Source of the DNA: Prevotellaceae bacterium UBA4336
Lineage (GTDB): Bacteria > Bacteroidota > Bacteroidia > Bacteroidales > Bacteroidaceae
Assembly: GCA_002394305.1 (NCBI GenBank)
Contig: DGTM01000022.1
Coordinates: 37,778-44,749, forward strand
Direction of reading: 5' to 3'
DNA length: 6,972 nt
The notes under the pieces were generated by a model, which was not told the origin of the DNA, searched no databases, and saw only the letters and a program-made list of their open reading frames with translations. The first letter of the stretch is position 1. Each line of letters opens with the position of its first letter. A program made the translations under genes and the position numbers. Shown piece after piece: positions 1-5,240 of the stretch.

Positions 1-141
1 CGCCAGATGACGTGGTTCCGCGGCATGGAGCGTCGCGGCTTCACCATTCATTGGATGGACGGCACCTTGCCCTTGGAGGAACAAATAAACCGGATTATAG
101 CTCACAGTTCAGCATCTGGTTTAAGAAACGAATTGGAATAA
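1..141 (+). CDS. miaA: C-terminal end of tRNA dimethylallyltransferase MiaA (5' truncated by window)
   Basis: Frame 1 is open from the first base to a TAA at 139-141, giving 46 residues. It contains RQMTWFRGMERRGFTIHWMDG, which resembles the C-terminal helix and strand of MiaA, where an RQxTWFRR...IxW motif follows the catalytic core. MiaA transfers a dimethylallyl group to A37 of tRNAs that read codons starting with U. The catalytic P-loop lies outside the window, so this call rests on the tail only. The last six residues (LRNELE) and the stop are encoded by the first copy of the 162-bp repeat, so the natural C-terminus may have been replaced or extended by the repeat. The gene converges on the M23 peptidase. 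Bacteroidetes often carry two miaA paralogues, and I cannot tell which this is. Confidence 0.75.
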   Translation, partial: RQMTWFRGMERRGFTIHWMDGTLPLEEQINRIIAHSSASGLRNELE

Positions 142-219
142 TGAGAATAATAAACTCGCGAAAGGGAATCGGCTCTTCTTCGCGGATGGAATTATTATAA
201 TTATTCCAATTCGTTTCTT
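123..219. repeat. Hairpin of repeat copy 1
   Basis: The outer stem pairs 123-142 with 200-219, 20 bp without a mismatch. After a small bulge, ATAATAA (147-153) pairs with TTATTAT (192-198). After an internal loop, CGCGAA (157-162) pairs with TTCGCG (179-184). The apical loop is 16 nt (163-178). The symmetry allows the same fold in transcripts from either strand. Confidence 0.9.
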
Positions 220-284
220 TTCACTTCGATGATTACGTGCTGACGTTTCTTTCCTTCACTTGCGTGCAGACGTGTCTGTTTATC

Positions 285-381
285 AAGAAACGAATTGGAA
301 TAATGAGAATAATAAGCCCGCGAAAGTGAATCGGCTCTTCTTCGCGGAAGGAATTATTATAATTATTCCAATTCGTTTCTT
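285..381. repeat. Hairpin of repeat copy 2
   Basis: It has the same fold as copy 1, with 285-304 pairing with 362-381 over 20 bp. Differences from copy 1 in the hairpin fall in the internal loop (GCC for ACT on the left, GAAGG for GATGG on the right) and in one base of the apical loop. The paired arms are unchanged. Confidence 0.9.
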
Positions 382-448
382 TTCACTTCGATGATTACGT
401 GCTGACGTTTCTTTCCTTCGCTTACGTGCAGACGTGTCTGTTTATTCT

Positions 449-541
449 GAAACGAATTGGAATAATGAGAATAATAAACTCGCGAAATGGAATCGCCACT
501 TCTTCGCGGATGGAATTATTATAATTATTCCAATTCGTTTC
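449..541. repeat. Hairpin of repeat copy 3
   Basis: 449-466 pairs with 524-541 over 18 bp. The two extra A-T pairs seen in copies 1 and 2 are lost because copy 2 ends in TTCT instead of TCAA. The apical loop differs most here (ATGGAATCGCCACTTC). The right arm could alternatively pair with the lone left arm of the partial fourth copy at 611-628. Confidence 0.9.
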
Positions 542-654
542 TTTTCACTTCGATGATTACGTGCTGACGTTTCTTTCCTTCGCTTACGTGCAGACGTGTC
601 TGTTTATCAAGAAACGAATTGGAATAATGAGAATAATAAACCTGCGAAAGGGAA

Positions 655-1638
655 TCAGCTGTAGCGAAGGATTTGTCCCAGGCGCAGTATGCTGTTCTTC
701 TTGATGTTGTTGAGGCGGCAGAGGCGGTCGACGGTGGTGCCGTACTTGTGTGCGATGGACGAGAGTGTGTCGCCCGACTTGACCTTGTGCACCGATGAGC
801 GCCTGGCCTTCATCTCCTGCATTCGTTTCTGCTGGTATGCCTCGCTTTCGGCTTCCTTTGCCATGAGTGCCTGGGCTGTCTCCTCGTCCATCTCCTCTTC
901 TCCGCCGTCGATGTCGTTGCTTGCCAGCATGGTGCCGCGGCCGTTGGAGCAGTAGAGATAGTAGTCGCCCTTCACGTCCTGTGCTTCGAAGTCAAAGAGT
1001 TTCTCGGGGTTGATGAACTGCCCCAGGAAGCGTGTCTCGAAGTGGAGGTGGGAGCCAGTGGAGCGTCCGGTGTTGCCGCCCAGTCCGATGACGTCGCCGG
1101 CCTTTACGATCTGGTCTGGCTTTACGAGGTGTTTGCTCAGGTGTCCGTAGAGCGTCTCCAGCCCGTTGGGGTGGCGGATTACGATGTATTTGCCGTAACC
1201 TCTGCGGCGGCCTTGGTCTTCCACGACGCGCACTTTGCCCGAGAAGGCTGCGCGGATGGTGTCGCCGACGAACACCTTGATGTCTGTGCCGTAGTGCTGG
1301 CGGCGGAAGGAGCGTCGGTAGCCATAGTGGCTGGTGACCATGCGGCTGTCGCAGGGCATGTGGAACTTGCGGAGGTCGATGCGGTATTCAGCGGGGAGTG
1401 CCACGCCGTAGTCGCGTGTGTAGTCGTTGTTCCAGGTGGGGTAGAGTGCTGCTGCGGGTGCCTGCAGCTCGTAGATGGACTCCTGCTCGTTGAGCCGCAC
1501 AAGCGAGATGCTGTCGATGGCGCGCATCTTGCGGTCGATGGGTGCGATGCTTGCCAGCCGGTCCTGTGCAAAGGCTGTGGAGCCGTTGAACGTTGTCCAT
1601 TGGGCGAAGAGCAGGGCTATGGTGAGTATTTTTTTCAT
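655..1638 (-). CDS. Secreted M23 family metallopeptidase with C-terminal LysM domain
   Basis: A 327-residue protein predicted to cut peptidoglycan cross-links or stem peptides in the periplasm. Residues 1-25 form a signal peptide ending in AFAQD. The M23 (LytM/peptidase M23) domain spans about 95-215: H115 and D119 (HYGTD) and H199 of the HLHFE motif are the zinc ligands, while H166 (LYGHLS) and H197 are the other conserved histidines, so all active-site positions are present. Residues 246-280 form an acidic then basic, probably helical linker. Residues 284-327 are a LysM domain (VKSGDTLSSIAHKYGTTVDRLCRLN), which binds glycan. It begins 40 nt downstream of ndk on the same strand, with no separate promoter seen, so co-transcription is likely. 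Its TGA stop (655-657) is at the edge of the partial repeat copy. Whether it is an active hydrolase in cell division or another role is not decided by the sequence. Confidence 0.93.
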   Translation of the reverse strand: MKKILTIALLFAQWTTFNGSTAFAQDRLASIAPIDRKMRAIDSISLVRLNEQESIYELQAPAAALYPTWNNDYTRDYGVALPAEYRIDLRKFHMPCDSRMVTSHYGYRRSFRRQHYGTDIKVFVGDTIRAAFSGKVRVVEDQGRRRGYGKYIVIRHPNGLETLYGHLSKHLVKPDQIVKAGDVIGLGGNTGRSTGSHLHFETRFLGQFINPEKLFDFEAQDVKGDYYLYCSNGRGTMLASNDIDGGEEEMDEETAQALMAKEAESEAYQQKRMQEMKARRSSVHKVKSGDTLSSIAHKYGTTVDRLCRLNNIKKNSILRLGQILRYS

Positions 1639-1678
1639 TCCTGACGGTTGTTAGTTCGGTGTTGTAAGGGCGGTTGGC

Positions 1679-2140
1679 TCAGACTTCGTCTACGGCGTAG
1701 AGGCGGTCCATGTTGAGTTTGCCCATGTCGAAGAGCTCTTCCGGTTTGAAGAAGCGTTGAAGTTCGATGGCCGCAGATGTTGGCGAGTCGGATGCGTGGA
1801 CGATGTTCTGCTGGTTGCTCATGCAGTAGTCGCCTCGGATGGTGCCGGGCTCTGCCTTGCGTCCGTTGGTATAGCCTGTGATGAAGCGTACGACTTCGAT
1901 GGCGTCTCTGCCTTCGAGACACATGGCGATGACCGGTGTCCGCATCATGGAAGCCTTGAGTGCGGGGAAGAATGGTTTGCCGACGAGGTGGGCGTAGTGC
2001 TCGTTGAGCAGTTGGTCGTTGAGCTGCAGCATCTTCATGCCTGCGATACGCAGTCCTTTCTTCTCGAAACGCGCTGTTACTTCACCTATCAGACCTCTCA
2101 TTACAGTGCTCGGTTTGAGCAGCACCAGGGTTCTTTCCAT
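1679..2140 (-). CDS. ndk: Nucleoside diphosphate kinase
   Basis: A 153-residue enzyme that moves the gamma phosphate of ATP to other nucleoside diphosphates in the cytoplasm through a phosphohistidine. The catalytic histidine is H115 in NIVHASDSP. KPST near residue 9, the EHY at 48-49 and the TIRGDY segment at 100-105 are family signatures. The open frame extends 15 codons upstream to another ATG at 2183-2185, but I chose the ATG at 2138-2140 because MERTLVLLKP is the standard N-terminus, the length then fits the family, and the upstream part (MSAQPWTGHNTTLCK) matches nothing typical. There is no clear Shine-Dalgarno, as is normal in Bacteroidetes. It is read from the promoter at 2205-2236, probably together with the peptidase gene downstream. 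Confidence 0.96.
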   Translation of the reverse strand: MERTLVLLKPSTVMRGLIGEVTARFEKKGLRIAGMKMLQLNDQLLNEHYAHLVGKPFFPALKASMMRTPVIAMCLEGRDAIEVVRFITGYTNGRKAEPGTIRGDYCMSNQQNIVHASDSPTSAAIELQRFFKPEELFDMGKLNMDRLYAVDEV

Positions 2141-2204
2141 TTTGCAGAGTGTTGTATTATGTCCGGTCCAAGGCTGGGCGGACACATATATTCCATTTCG
2201 ATTG

Positions 2205-2236
2205 CAAAGGTACGAAAAAATCCTGTGACTGCCAAA
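2205..2236 (-). promoter_or_regulatory. Promoter of ndk (Bacteroidetes primary sigma type)
   Basis: On the minus strand TTTG (2236-2233), 20 bp, then TACCTTTG (2212-2205) matches the TTTG / TAnnTTTG consensus exactly. Transcription would start near 2200, giving a leader of about 60 nt before the ATG at 2140. Confidence 0.8.
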
Positions 2237-2320
2237 TCGTTTTACTATTTTTAACGCCTATCGGTGCCGTATGTCCCGAATCGGGGGCTTGGCGATGCGT
2301 CGGGCACTGGCAGAAACAAA

Positions 2321-2347
2321 GAAACTTCCCTTTTTGGGGGAAGTTTC
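2321..2347 (-). terminator. Rho-independent terminator after tRNA-His
   Basis: GAAACTTCCC (2321-2330) and GGGAAGTTTC (2338-2347) form a perfect 10-bp stem with a 7-nt loop. On the minus strand the stem is followed by TTTGTTTC, a U-rich tail. It sits 5 nt beyond the encoded CCA of tRNA-His and separates that transcript from ndk. Confidence 0.85.
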
Positions 2348-2354
2348 CTGGTGG

Positions 2355-2429
2355 GGTGACTAGTGGGACTCGAACCCACGACATTCAGAACCACAATCTG
2401 ACGCTCTAACCAACTGAACTATAGTCACC
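2355..2429 (-). tRNA. tRNA-His (GTG)
   Basis: The minus strand folds into a full cloverleaf. The acceptor GTGACTA (2428-2422) pairs with TAGTCAC (2362-2356), the anticodon stem is TCAGA/TCTGA, and the loop TTGTGGT carries anticodon GTG at 2394-2392. The T-loop TTCGAGT is present. An extra G at 2429 is G-1, which pairs with the discriminator C73 at 2355; this is the identity element recognised by histidyl-tRNA synthetase. CCA appears to be encoded at 2354-2352. It is followed directly by a strong terminator. Confidence 0.97.
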
Positions 2430-2470
2430 GTGTTAGCTTGTGCAAAGAGGTGTCGGCCTCAATTGCGCTG

Positions 2471-2478
2471 CAAAGGTA
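2471..2478 (-). promoter_or_regulatory. Likely -7 element of the tRNA-His promoter
   Basis: TACCTTTG on the minus strand (2478-2471) matches the TAnnTTTG consensus and lies 42 bp upstream of G-1 of tRNA-His. No TTTG or TTG is found 19-21 bp further upstream, so the -33 element is weak. A second match, TAGCTTTG at 2532-2525, has a TTTA 21 bp upstream and is an alternative. Confidence 0.55.
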
Positions 2479-2548
2479 CAACAATTTCCTAAAACTGCCT
2501 ATACTGTGCAGGACTTTTTTTGCACAAAGCTACGTTTTTAACATTTGT

Positions 2549-2788
2549 TCACTTAAACTTCGATACAACCCACAGCACGATGAGTGCACCGACGACGGCG
2601 CATATCAATGTGCCGAGGAAGCCGTTGGCCTGGATGCCCAGCAGGCTGAAGAGCCAGCCGCCCACGACACTGCCGATGATGCCGAGGAAGAGGTTGACGA
2701 AGAGTCCTTTGCCCGAGCCGCTCTGCAGTTTGCTTGCGATGAATCCGGCCAGGATGCCGGTGATGATGCCGATGATGGTTGTTTGCAT
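2549..2788 (-). CDS. GlsB/YeaQ/YmgE family (transglycosylase-associated) membrane protein
   Basis: A 79-residue, glycine-rich, strongly hydrophobic protein with three likely membrane helices at about 4-20, 28-50 and 55-76. The short pattern GxxxGxxAxxL, then GLFVNLFLGIIGSVVGGWLF, then a last helix ending in a basic tail (SKFK) is that of the small GlsB/YeaQ/YmgE family (transglycosylase-associated protein, Pfam PF04226). These are inner-membrane proteins linked to stress responses, and their molecular role is not settled. The ATG lies 20 nt after the nagB stop with no promoter between, so it is probably the second gene of a nagB operon. No Shine-Dalgarno is visible. Confidence 0.88.
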   Translation of the reverse strand: MQTTIIGIITGILAGFIASKLQSGSGKGLFVNLFLGIIGSVVGGWLFSLLGIQANGFLGTLICAVVGALIVLWVVSKFK

Positions 2789-2808
2789 GGTGGTGTACTG
2801 TTAAGGGA

Positions 2809-3600
2809 TTACAGGTTGTCTTTCTCGATGTCCTTGAAGTACTTGTACGTGCCGTGCTTCAGTTCGTCGGTGGCAGCTTCGTCGCAGACGATGATGGCAT
2901 GGGGGTGCATCTGCAGGGCGCTGATGGTCCATTCCTGGCTGACGGCACACTCGATGGCGTGCTGCAGGGCGCGTGCCTTGCCGTGTCCGTTGGCTACGAT
3001 GAGCACCTCCTTGGCGTCCATCACGGTGCCTACGCCGACGGTCAGTGCCGTCTTGGGCACTTGGTTCACGTCATTATCGAAGAAACGGCTGTTGGCAATG
3101 ATGGTGTCGGTGGTGAGGCTCTTCACGCGGGTGCGGCTCTGCAGGGAGCTGAAGGGCTCGTTGAAGGCGATGTGTCCGTCGGGACCGATGCCGCCCATGA
3201 AGAGGTCGATGCCGCCGGCGGCCTTGATGGCAGCCTCATACTGTGCGCACTCGGCCTCGAGGTCCTTGGCGTTGCCGTTCAGGATATGCACGTTCTCCTT
3301 CTTGATGTCGATGTGGGAGAAGAAGTTGGTCCACATGAAGGAGTGGTAGCTCTCGGGATGCTCTTCGGGCAGTCCGACGTACTCGTCCATGTTGAAGGTG
3401 ATGACGTTCTGGAAGGAGACCTTGCCAGCCTTGTTCATCTCGACCAGATGCTTGTAGAGGCCGAGGGGGGAGGAACCGGTGGGGCAGCCCAGCTTGAAGG
3501 GCTTCTCGGGTGTAGGCTTCGCTGCATTAATCTTGGCAGCAACATACTCTGCAGCCCAGCGGCTGAGGTTCTCATAGTCGGGTTCAATGATTACGCGCAT
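2809..3600 (-). CDS. nagB: Glucosamine-6-phosphate deaminase
   Basis: A 263-residue enzyme, close to the 266 of E. coli NagB. It converts glucosamine-6-phosphate to fructose-6-phosphate and ammonia, feeding amino sugars into glycolysis. The phosphate-binding loop GCPTGSSPLGLY is at 38-49. The catalytic residues fall at the same numbers as in E. coli: D72 (NMDEYVGL), D141 and H143 (GGIGPDGHIAFNEP) and E148. The segment TxGVGTVMDAKEVL at 187-200 is the conserved ring-opening and allosteric region. The ATG at 3598-3600 gives the standard MRVIIEPDYE start. It has its own promoter at 3657-3688, facing away from mdh, and probably carries the small membrane protein gene downstream. No GlcNAc-6-P deacetylase or transporter gene is next to it. 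Confidence 0.97.
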   Translation of the reverse strand: MRVIIEPDYENLSRWAAEYVAAKINAAKPTPEKPFKLGCPTGSSPLGLYKHLVEMNKAGKVSFQNVITFNMDEYVGLPEEHPESYHSFMWTNFFSHIDIKKENVHILNGNAKDLEAECAQYEAAIKAAGGIDLFMGGIGPDGHIAFNEPFSSLQSRTRVKSLTTDTIIANSRFFDNDVNQVPKTALTVGVGTVMDAKEVLIVANGHGKARALQHAIECAVSQEWTISALQMHPHAIIVCDEAATDELKHGTYKYFKDIEKDNL

Positions 3601-3656
3601 AGCTTTTTAGTGTTTGTGTTGTTAAAAATTAATACTGTTTCACTGTTATCCGAGTG

Positions 3657-3688
3657 CAAAAGTACGGCTTTTCCCCAAAATGTGCAAG
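3657..3688 (-). promoter_or_regulatory. Promoter of nagB
   Basis: On the minus strand CTTG (3688-3685), 20 bp, then TACTTTTG (3664-3657) fits TTG / TAnnTTTG. The predicted start near 3650 gives a leader of about 50 nt, A/T-rich and without a Shine-Dalgarno. Confidence 0.7.
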
Positions 3689-3752
3689 AATAAGACAGAG
3701 AAATTGATGGAAAAGCAGCATTTTGTCTGTTCGGGCATGGCCCGCGCTTGTT

Positions 3753-3792
3753 CCAGACACGGCACGCTCTTATGCCAGACACGGCACGCTCT
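3753..3792. repeat. Two exact 18-bp direct repeats, 22-bp period
   Basis: CCAGACACGGCACGCTCT occurs at 3753-3770 and again at 3775-3792 with TATG between. A degenerate relative (GGCCCGCGCTTGTT) precedes the first copy at about 3739-3752. The 22-bp spacing is close to two turns of the helix, so the copies face nearly the same side of the DNA. They could be paired protein sites or a small minisatellite. Confidence 0.9.
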
Positions 3793-3794
3793 CA

Positions 3795-3810
3795 TTCGGG
3801 AAGTCCCGAA
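3795..3810. repeat. 7-bp inverted repeat
   Basis: TTCGGGA and TCCCGAA are separated by AG directly after the direct repeats. The stem is short and lacks a T-run, so it is not a clear terminator; it may be part of an operator. Confidence 0.7.
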
Positions 3811-3874
3811 ACCTTCGCCGGGCCGGGAAAATACATCCGCTTTGGCATCCCTGGTGTCACTTTCCCCCAGCTAC

Positions 3875-3901
3875 GCAAAATAATTTGCATTTTCATTTTG
3901 C
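3875..3901. promoter_or_regulatory. Inverted repeat overlapping the mdh -33 element
   Basis: GCAAAAT (3875-3881) and ATTTTGC (3895-3901) are perfect inverted copies with centres 20 bp apart; the right arm contains the TTTG of the mdh promoter. A nested version, GCAAA-ATAA-TTTGC, lies at 3875-3888. A repressor or activator site is possible but unproven. Confidence 0.4.
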
Positions 3902-3927
3902 ATTGTGCTTACTTATTCGTAACTTTG
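3897..3927 (+). promoter_or_regulatory. Promoter of mdh
   Basis: TTTG (3897-3900), 19 bp, then TAACTTTG (3920-3927) is a full match to the Bacteroidetes consensus. Transcription would start near 3934, leaving a leader of about 37 nt before the ATG at 3971. Confidence 0.85.
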
Positions 3928-3970
3928 CCCACTGAATCAACGTTCAACAACTAAATAATACAGAAAAGAC

Positions 3971-4963
3971 ATGAAATTCCTGACAGACGAGAAACTCGTT
4001 ATCGTAGGCGCCGGCGGCATGATCGGCTCCAACATGGTGCAGAGCGTGCTGATGCTCGGCCTCACCCCCAACATCTGTCTGTATGACATCTACGAGCCCG
4101 GCGTTCACGGTGTCTACGACGAAATGTGCCACTGCGCATTCCCCGGCGCAAACATCTGCTATACGGTCGACCCCGAAAAGGCCTTCACCGGTGCCAAGTA
4201 CATCATCTCCAGCGGCGGCGCTCCCCGTAAGGAAGGCATGACCCGCGAGGACCTGCTCAAGGGCAACTGCAAGATAGCAGCCGAGTTCGGCGAGAACATC
4301 AAGAAGTACTGCCCCGACGTGAAGCACGTCGTCGTCATCTTCAACCCCGCCGACGTCACAGCCCTCACAGCTCTCATCCACTCCGGCCTCAAGCCCAACC
4401 AGCTCACCTCGCTGGCAGCCCTCGACTCCACACGCCTGCAGCAGCAGCTCGCACAGGAGTTCGGCGTACAGCAGGACAAGGTGACCGGCGCTTACACCTA
4501 CGGCGGACACGGCGAGCAGATGGCAGTCTTCGCTTCGAAGGCAAAGATCGACGGCAAGCCCCTCTCGGAGCTTCCCCTCTCTCCCGAACGCTGGGCCGAA
4601 ATCAAGCACATGACCACACAGGGCGGCTCGAACATCATCAAGCTGCGCGGACGCTCTTCATTCCAGAGCCCCGCCTACCAGGCTGTCAAGATGATAGAGG
4701 GCGCCATGGGCGGCGAACCCTTCACCTGGCCCGCAGGATGCTACGTCAACTGCGACAAGTGTGGCTACAAGAACGTCATGATGGCTATGCCTACCGTCAT
4801 TGACAAGGACGGCGTCCGCTTCACCGCTCCCGAGGGAACAGCCGAAGAGATGGCAGCCCTGACCGCCTCCTACGAGCACCTGCAGAAGATGCGCGACGAA
4901 ATCATCGAACTGGGCATCATCCCCGCCGTCGCAGACTGGAAGCAGGACAACCCCAACCTCTAA
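3971..4963 (+). CDS. mdh: Malate dehydrogenase (NAD type, Bacteroidetes form)
   Basis: A 330-residue enzyme that interconverts malate and oxaloacetate, in Bacteroidetes mainly on the reductive branch leading to fumarate and succinate. The Rossmann motif GAGGMIG is at 13-19, and D39 at the end of the second strand (LYDI) favours NAD(H). R86 and R92 of the mobile active-site loop (GGAPRKEGMTRED), N125 (FNPAD), the D152/R155 pair (LDSTR) and the catalytic H180 (YGGHGEQM) are all present. The ATG at 3971 places the dinucleotide fold at the usual distance from the N-terminus. Codons strongly prefer C in the third position, as expected for a highly expressed gene, which also produces long antisense open frames that are not genes. 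It is transcribed alone from its own promoter and followed by a hairpin. Confidence 0.96.
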   Translation: MKFLTDEKLVIVGAGGMIGSNMVQSVLMLGLTPNICLYDIYEPGVHGVYDEMCHCAFPGANICYTVDPEKAFTGAKYIISSGGAPRKEGMTREDLLKGNCKIAAEFGENIKKYCPDVKHVVVIFNPADVTALTALIHSGLKPNQLTSLAALDSTRLQQQLAQEFGVQQDKVTGAYTYGGHGEQMAVFASKAKIDGKPLSELPLSPERWAEIKHMTTQGGSNIIKLRGRSSFQSPAYQAVKMIEGAMGGEPFTWPAGCYVNCDKCGYKNVMMAMPTVIDKDGVRFTAPEGTAEEMAALTASYEHLQKMRDEIIELGIIPAVADWKQDNPNL

Positions 4964-5024
4964 CCCCTCGCGCGCGTTCATTATATTATATATATAGGGA
5001 CAGACAGACGACTCCGCACATGGC

Positions 5025-5070
5025 GGACGGCAAAGGCTACAGCAGACATGCAGTAGCCTTTGTTTCGTCC
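5025..5070 (+). terminator. Hairpin terminator after mdh
   Basis: CAAAGGCTAC (5031-5040) pairs with GTAGCCTTTG (5053-5062), a perfect 10-bp stem with a 12-nt loop, followed by TTTCGT. An outer GGACG/CGTCC pairing (about 5025-5029 and 5066-5070) can extend it. It begins about 60 nt after the mdh stop. The T-run is short, so efficiency is uncertain. Confidence 0.7.
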
Positions 5071-5130
5071 CCGCAAACCGAGGCGCGAAGTGCGAAAAAG
5101 CAGGCTTGGGAGCCCGAAGAGAGCCAAAAC

Positions 5131-5144
5131 TGTAAATTTTTACA
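5131..5144. promoter_or_regulatory. A/T-rich palindrome upstream of the rpsU promoter
   Basis: TGTAAA-TT-TTTACA is a perfect 6-bp inverted repeat, followed by a run of A and ending 8 bp before the -33 element. The position and composition resemble an UP element or an upstream operator. Confidence 0.4.
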
Positions 5145-5152
5145 AAAAAAGC

Positions 5153-5183
5153 TTTGTCAATTCGAAAAGTATGTGTAATTTTG
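5153..5183 (+). promoter_or_regulatory. Promoter of rpsU
   Basis: TTTG (5153-5156), 19 bp, then TAATTTTG (5176-5183) is a full consensus match, with the same two elements and spacing as the tRNA-Thr promoter. The start would be near 5190, giving a leader of about 50 nt that is A/T-rich just before the gene. Confidence 0.85.
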
Positions 5184-5240
5184 CGCCGCATTTGTGTGCA
5201 TAACCCTATTAACTAACATAATTAATAACAAAAAGCAACA

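Larger units (their letters stand above)
125..657. repeat. Tandem array of 3.3 copies of a 162-bp hairpin-forming repeat
   Basis: The 18-mer GAAACGAATTGGAATAAT starts at 125, 287, 449 and 611, exactly 162 bp apart. The copies are 125-286, 287-448 and 449-610, followed by a partial copy of about 47 bp at 611-657. Each full copy has a hairpin half of about 97 nt and a linker half of about 65 nt. No useful open reading frame runs through a unit in any frame I checked, although 162 is a multiple of three. The array fills the whole space between the convergent miaA-like and M23 peptidase genes, so it may act as a bidirectional terminator. It could also be an amplified extragenic (REP or MITE-like) element. 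I do not recognise the family. Confidence 0.97.
3601..3970. other. Divergent nagB-mdh intergenic region
   Basis: This 370-bp gene-free stretch holds the nagB promoter at its left end and the mdh promoter at its right end. Between them, about 3690-3870 is G/C-rich and carries an 18-bp direct repeat (3753-3792) and a 7-bp inverted repeat (3795-3810). Short open frames here have no recognisable protein features. I see no riboswitch or known RNA. Confidence 0.7.

Noticed and set aside
125..657. CRISPR array
   Set aside because: The unit is 162 bp and repeated whole; there are no short repeats separated by unique spacers and no cas genes.
12..657. Protein encoded by the 162-bp repeat, or a transposon
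   Set aside because: Although 162 is divisible by three, stops interrupt the frames checked within a unit, and there is no transposase gene or target-site duplication pattern that I can show.
1042..1644. 200-codon open frame antisense to the M23 peptidase
   Set aside because: Shadow of the peptidase gene, whose signal peptide, zinc ligands and LysM domain are clear.
2141..2185. N-terminal extension of ndk by 15 codons
   Set aside because: The extra residues do not match the family, and starting at 2140 gives the standard N-terminus and length.
3601..3656. Riboswitch or glmS-type ribozyme in the nagB leader
   Set aside because: The leader is only about 50 nt and A/T-rich, far too short for such structures.
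2438..3693. Long rightward open frames over nagB and the GlsB-like gene
   Set aside because: They run antisense to well-supported genes and across the tRNA-His/GlsB-like intergenic region without any domain signal.
3944..4609. 221-codon open frame antisense to mdh
   Set aside because: The forward frame is a full malate dehydrogenase with conserved motifs; the antisense product has no recognisable domain.
4981..4997. TA-rich run after mdh as a promoter or origin element
   Set aside because: TTATATTATATATATAG is simple-sequence DNA with no TTTG/TAnnTTTG pair and no gene start nearby.
5193..5219. dif-like Xer site (GTGTGCATAA ... TTAACTAACAT) upstream of the recombinase gene
   Set aside because: The left arm resembles the E. 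coli XerC arm at 9 of 11 positions, but the right arm is poor, the central spacing is 5 not 6 bp, and it lies in the rpsU leader; chance is the better explanation without a genome-wide dif search.
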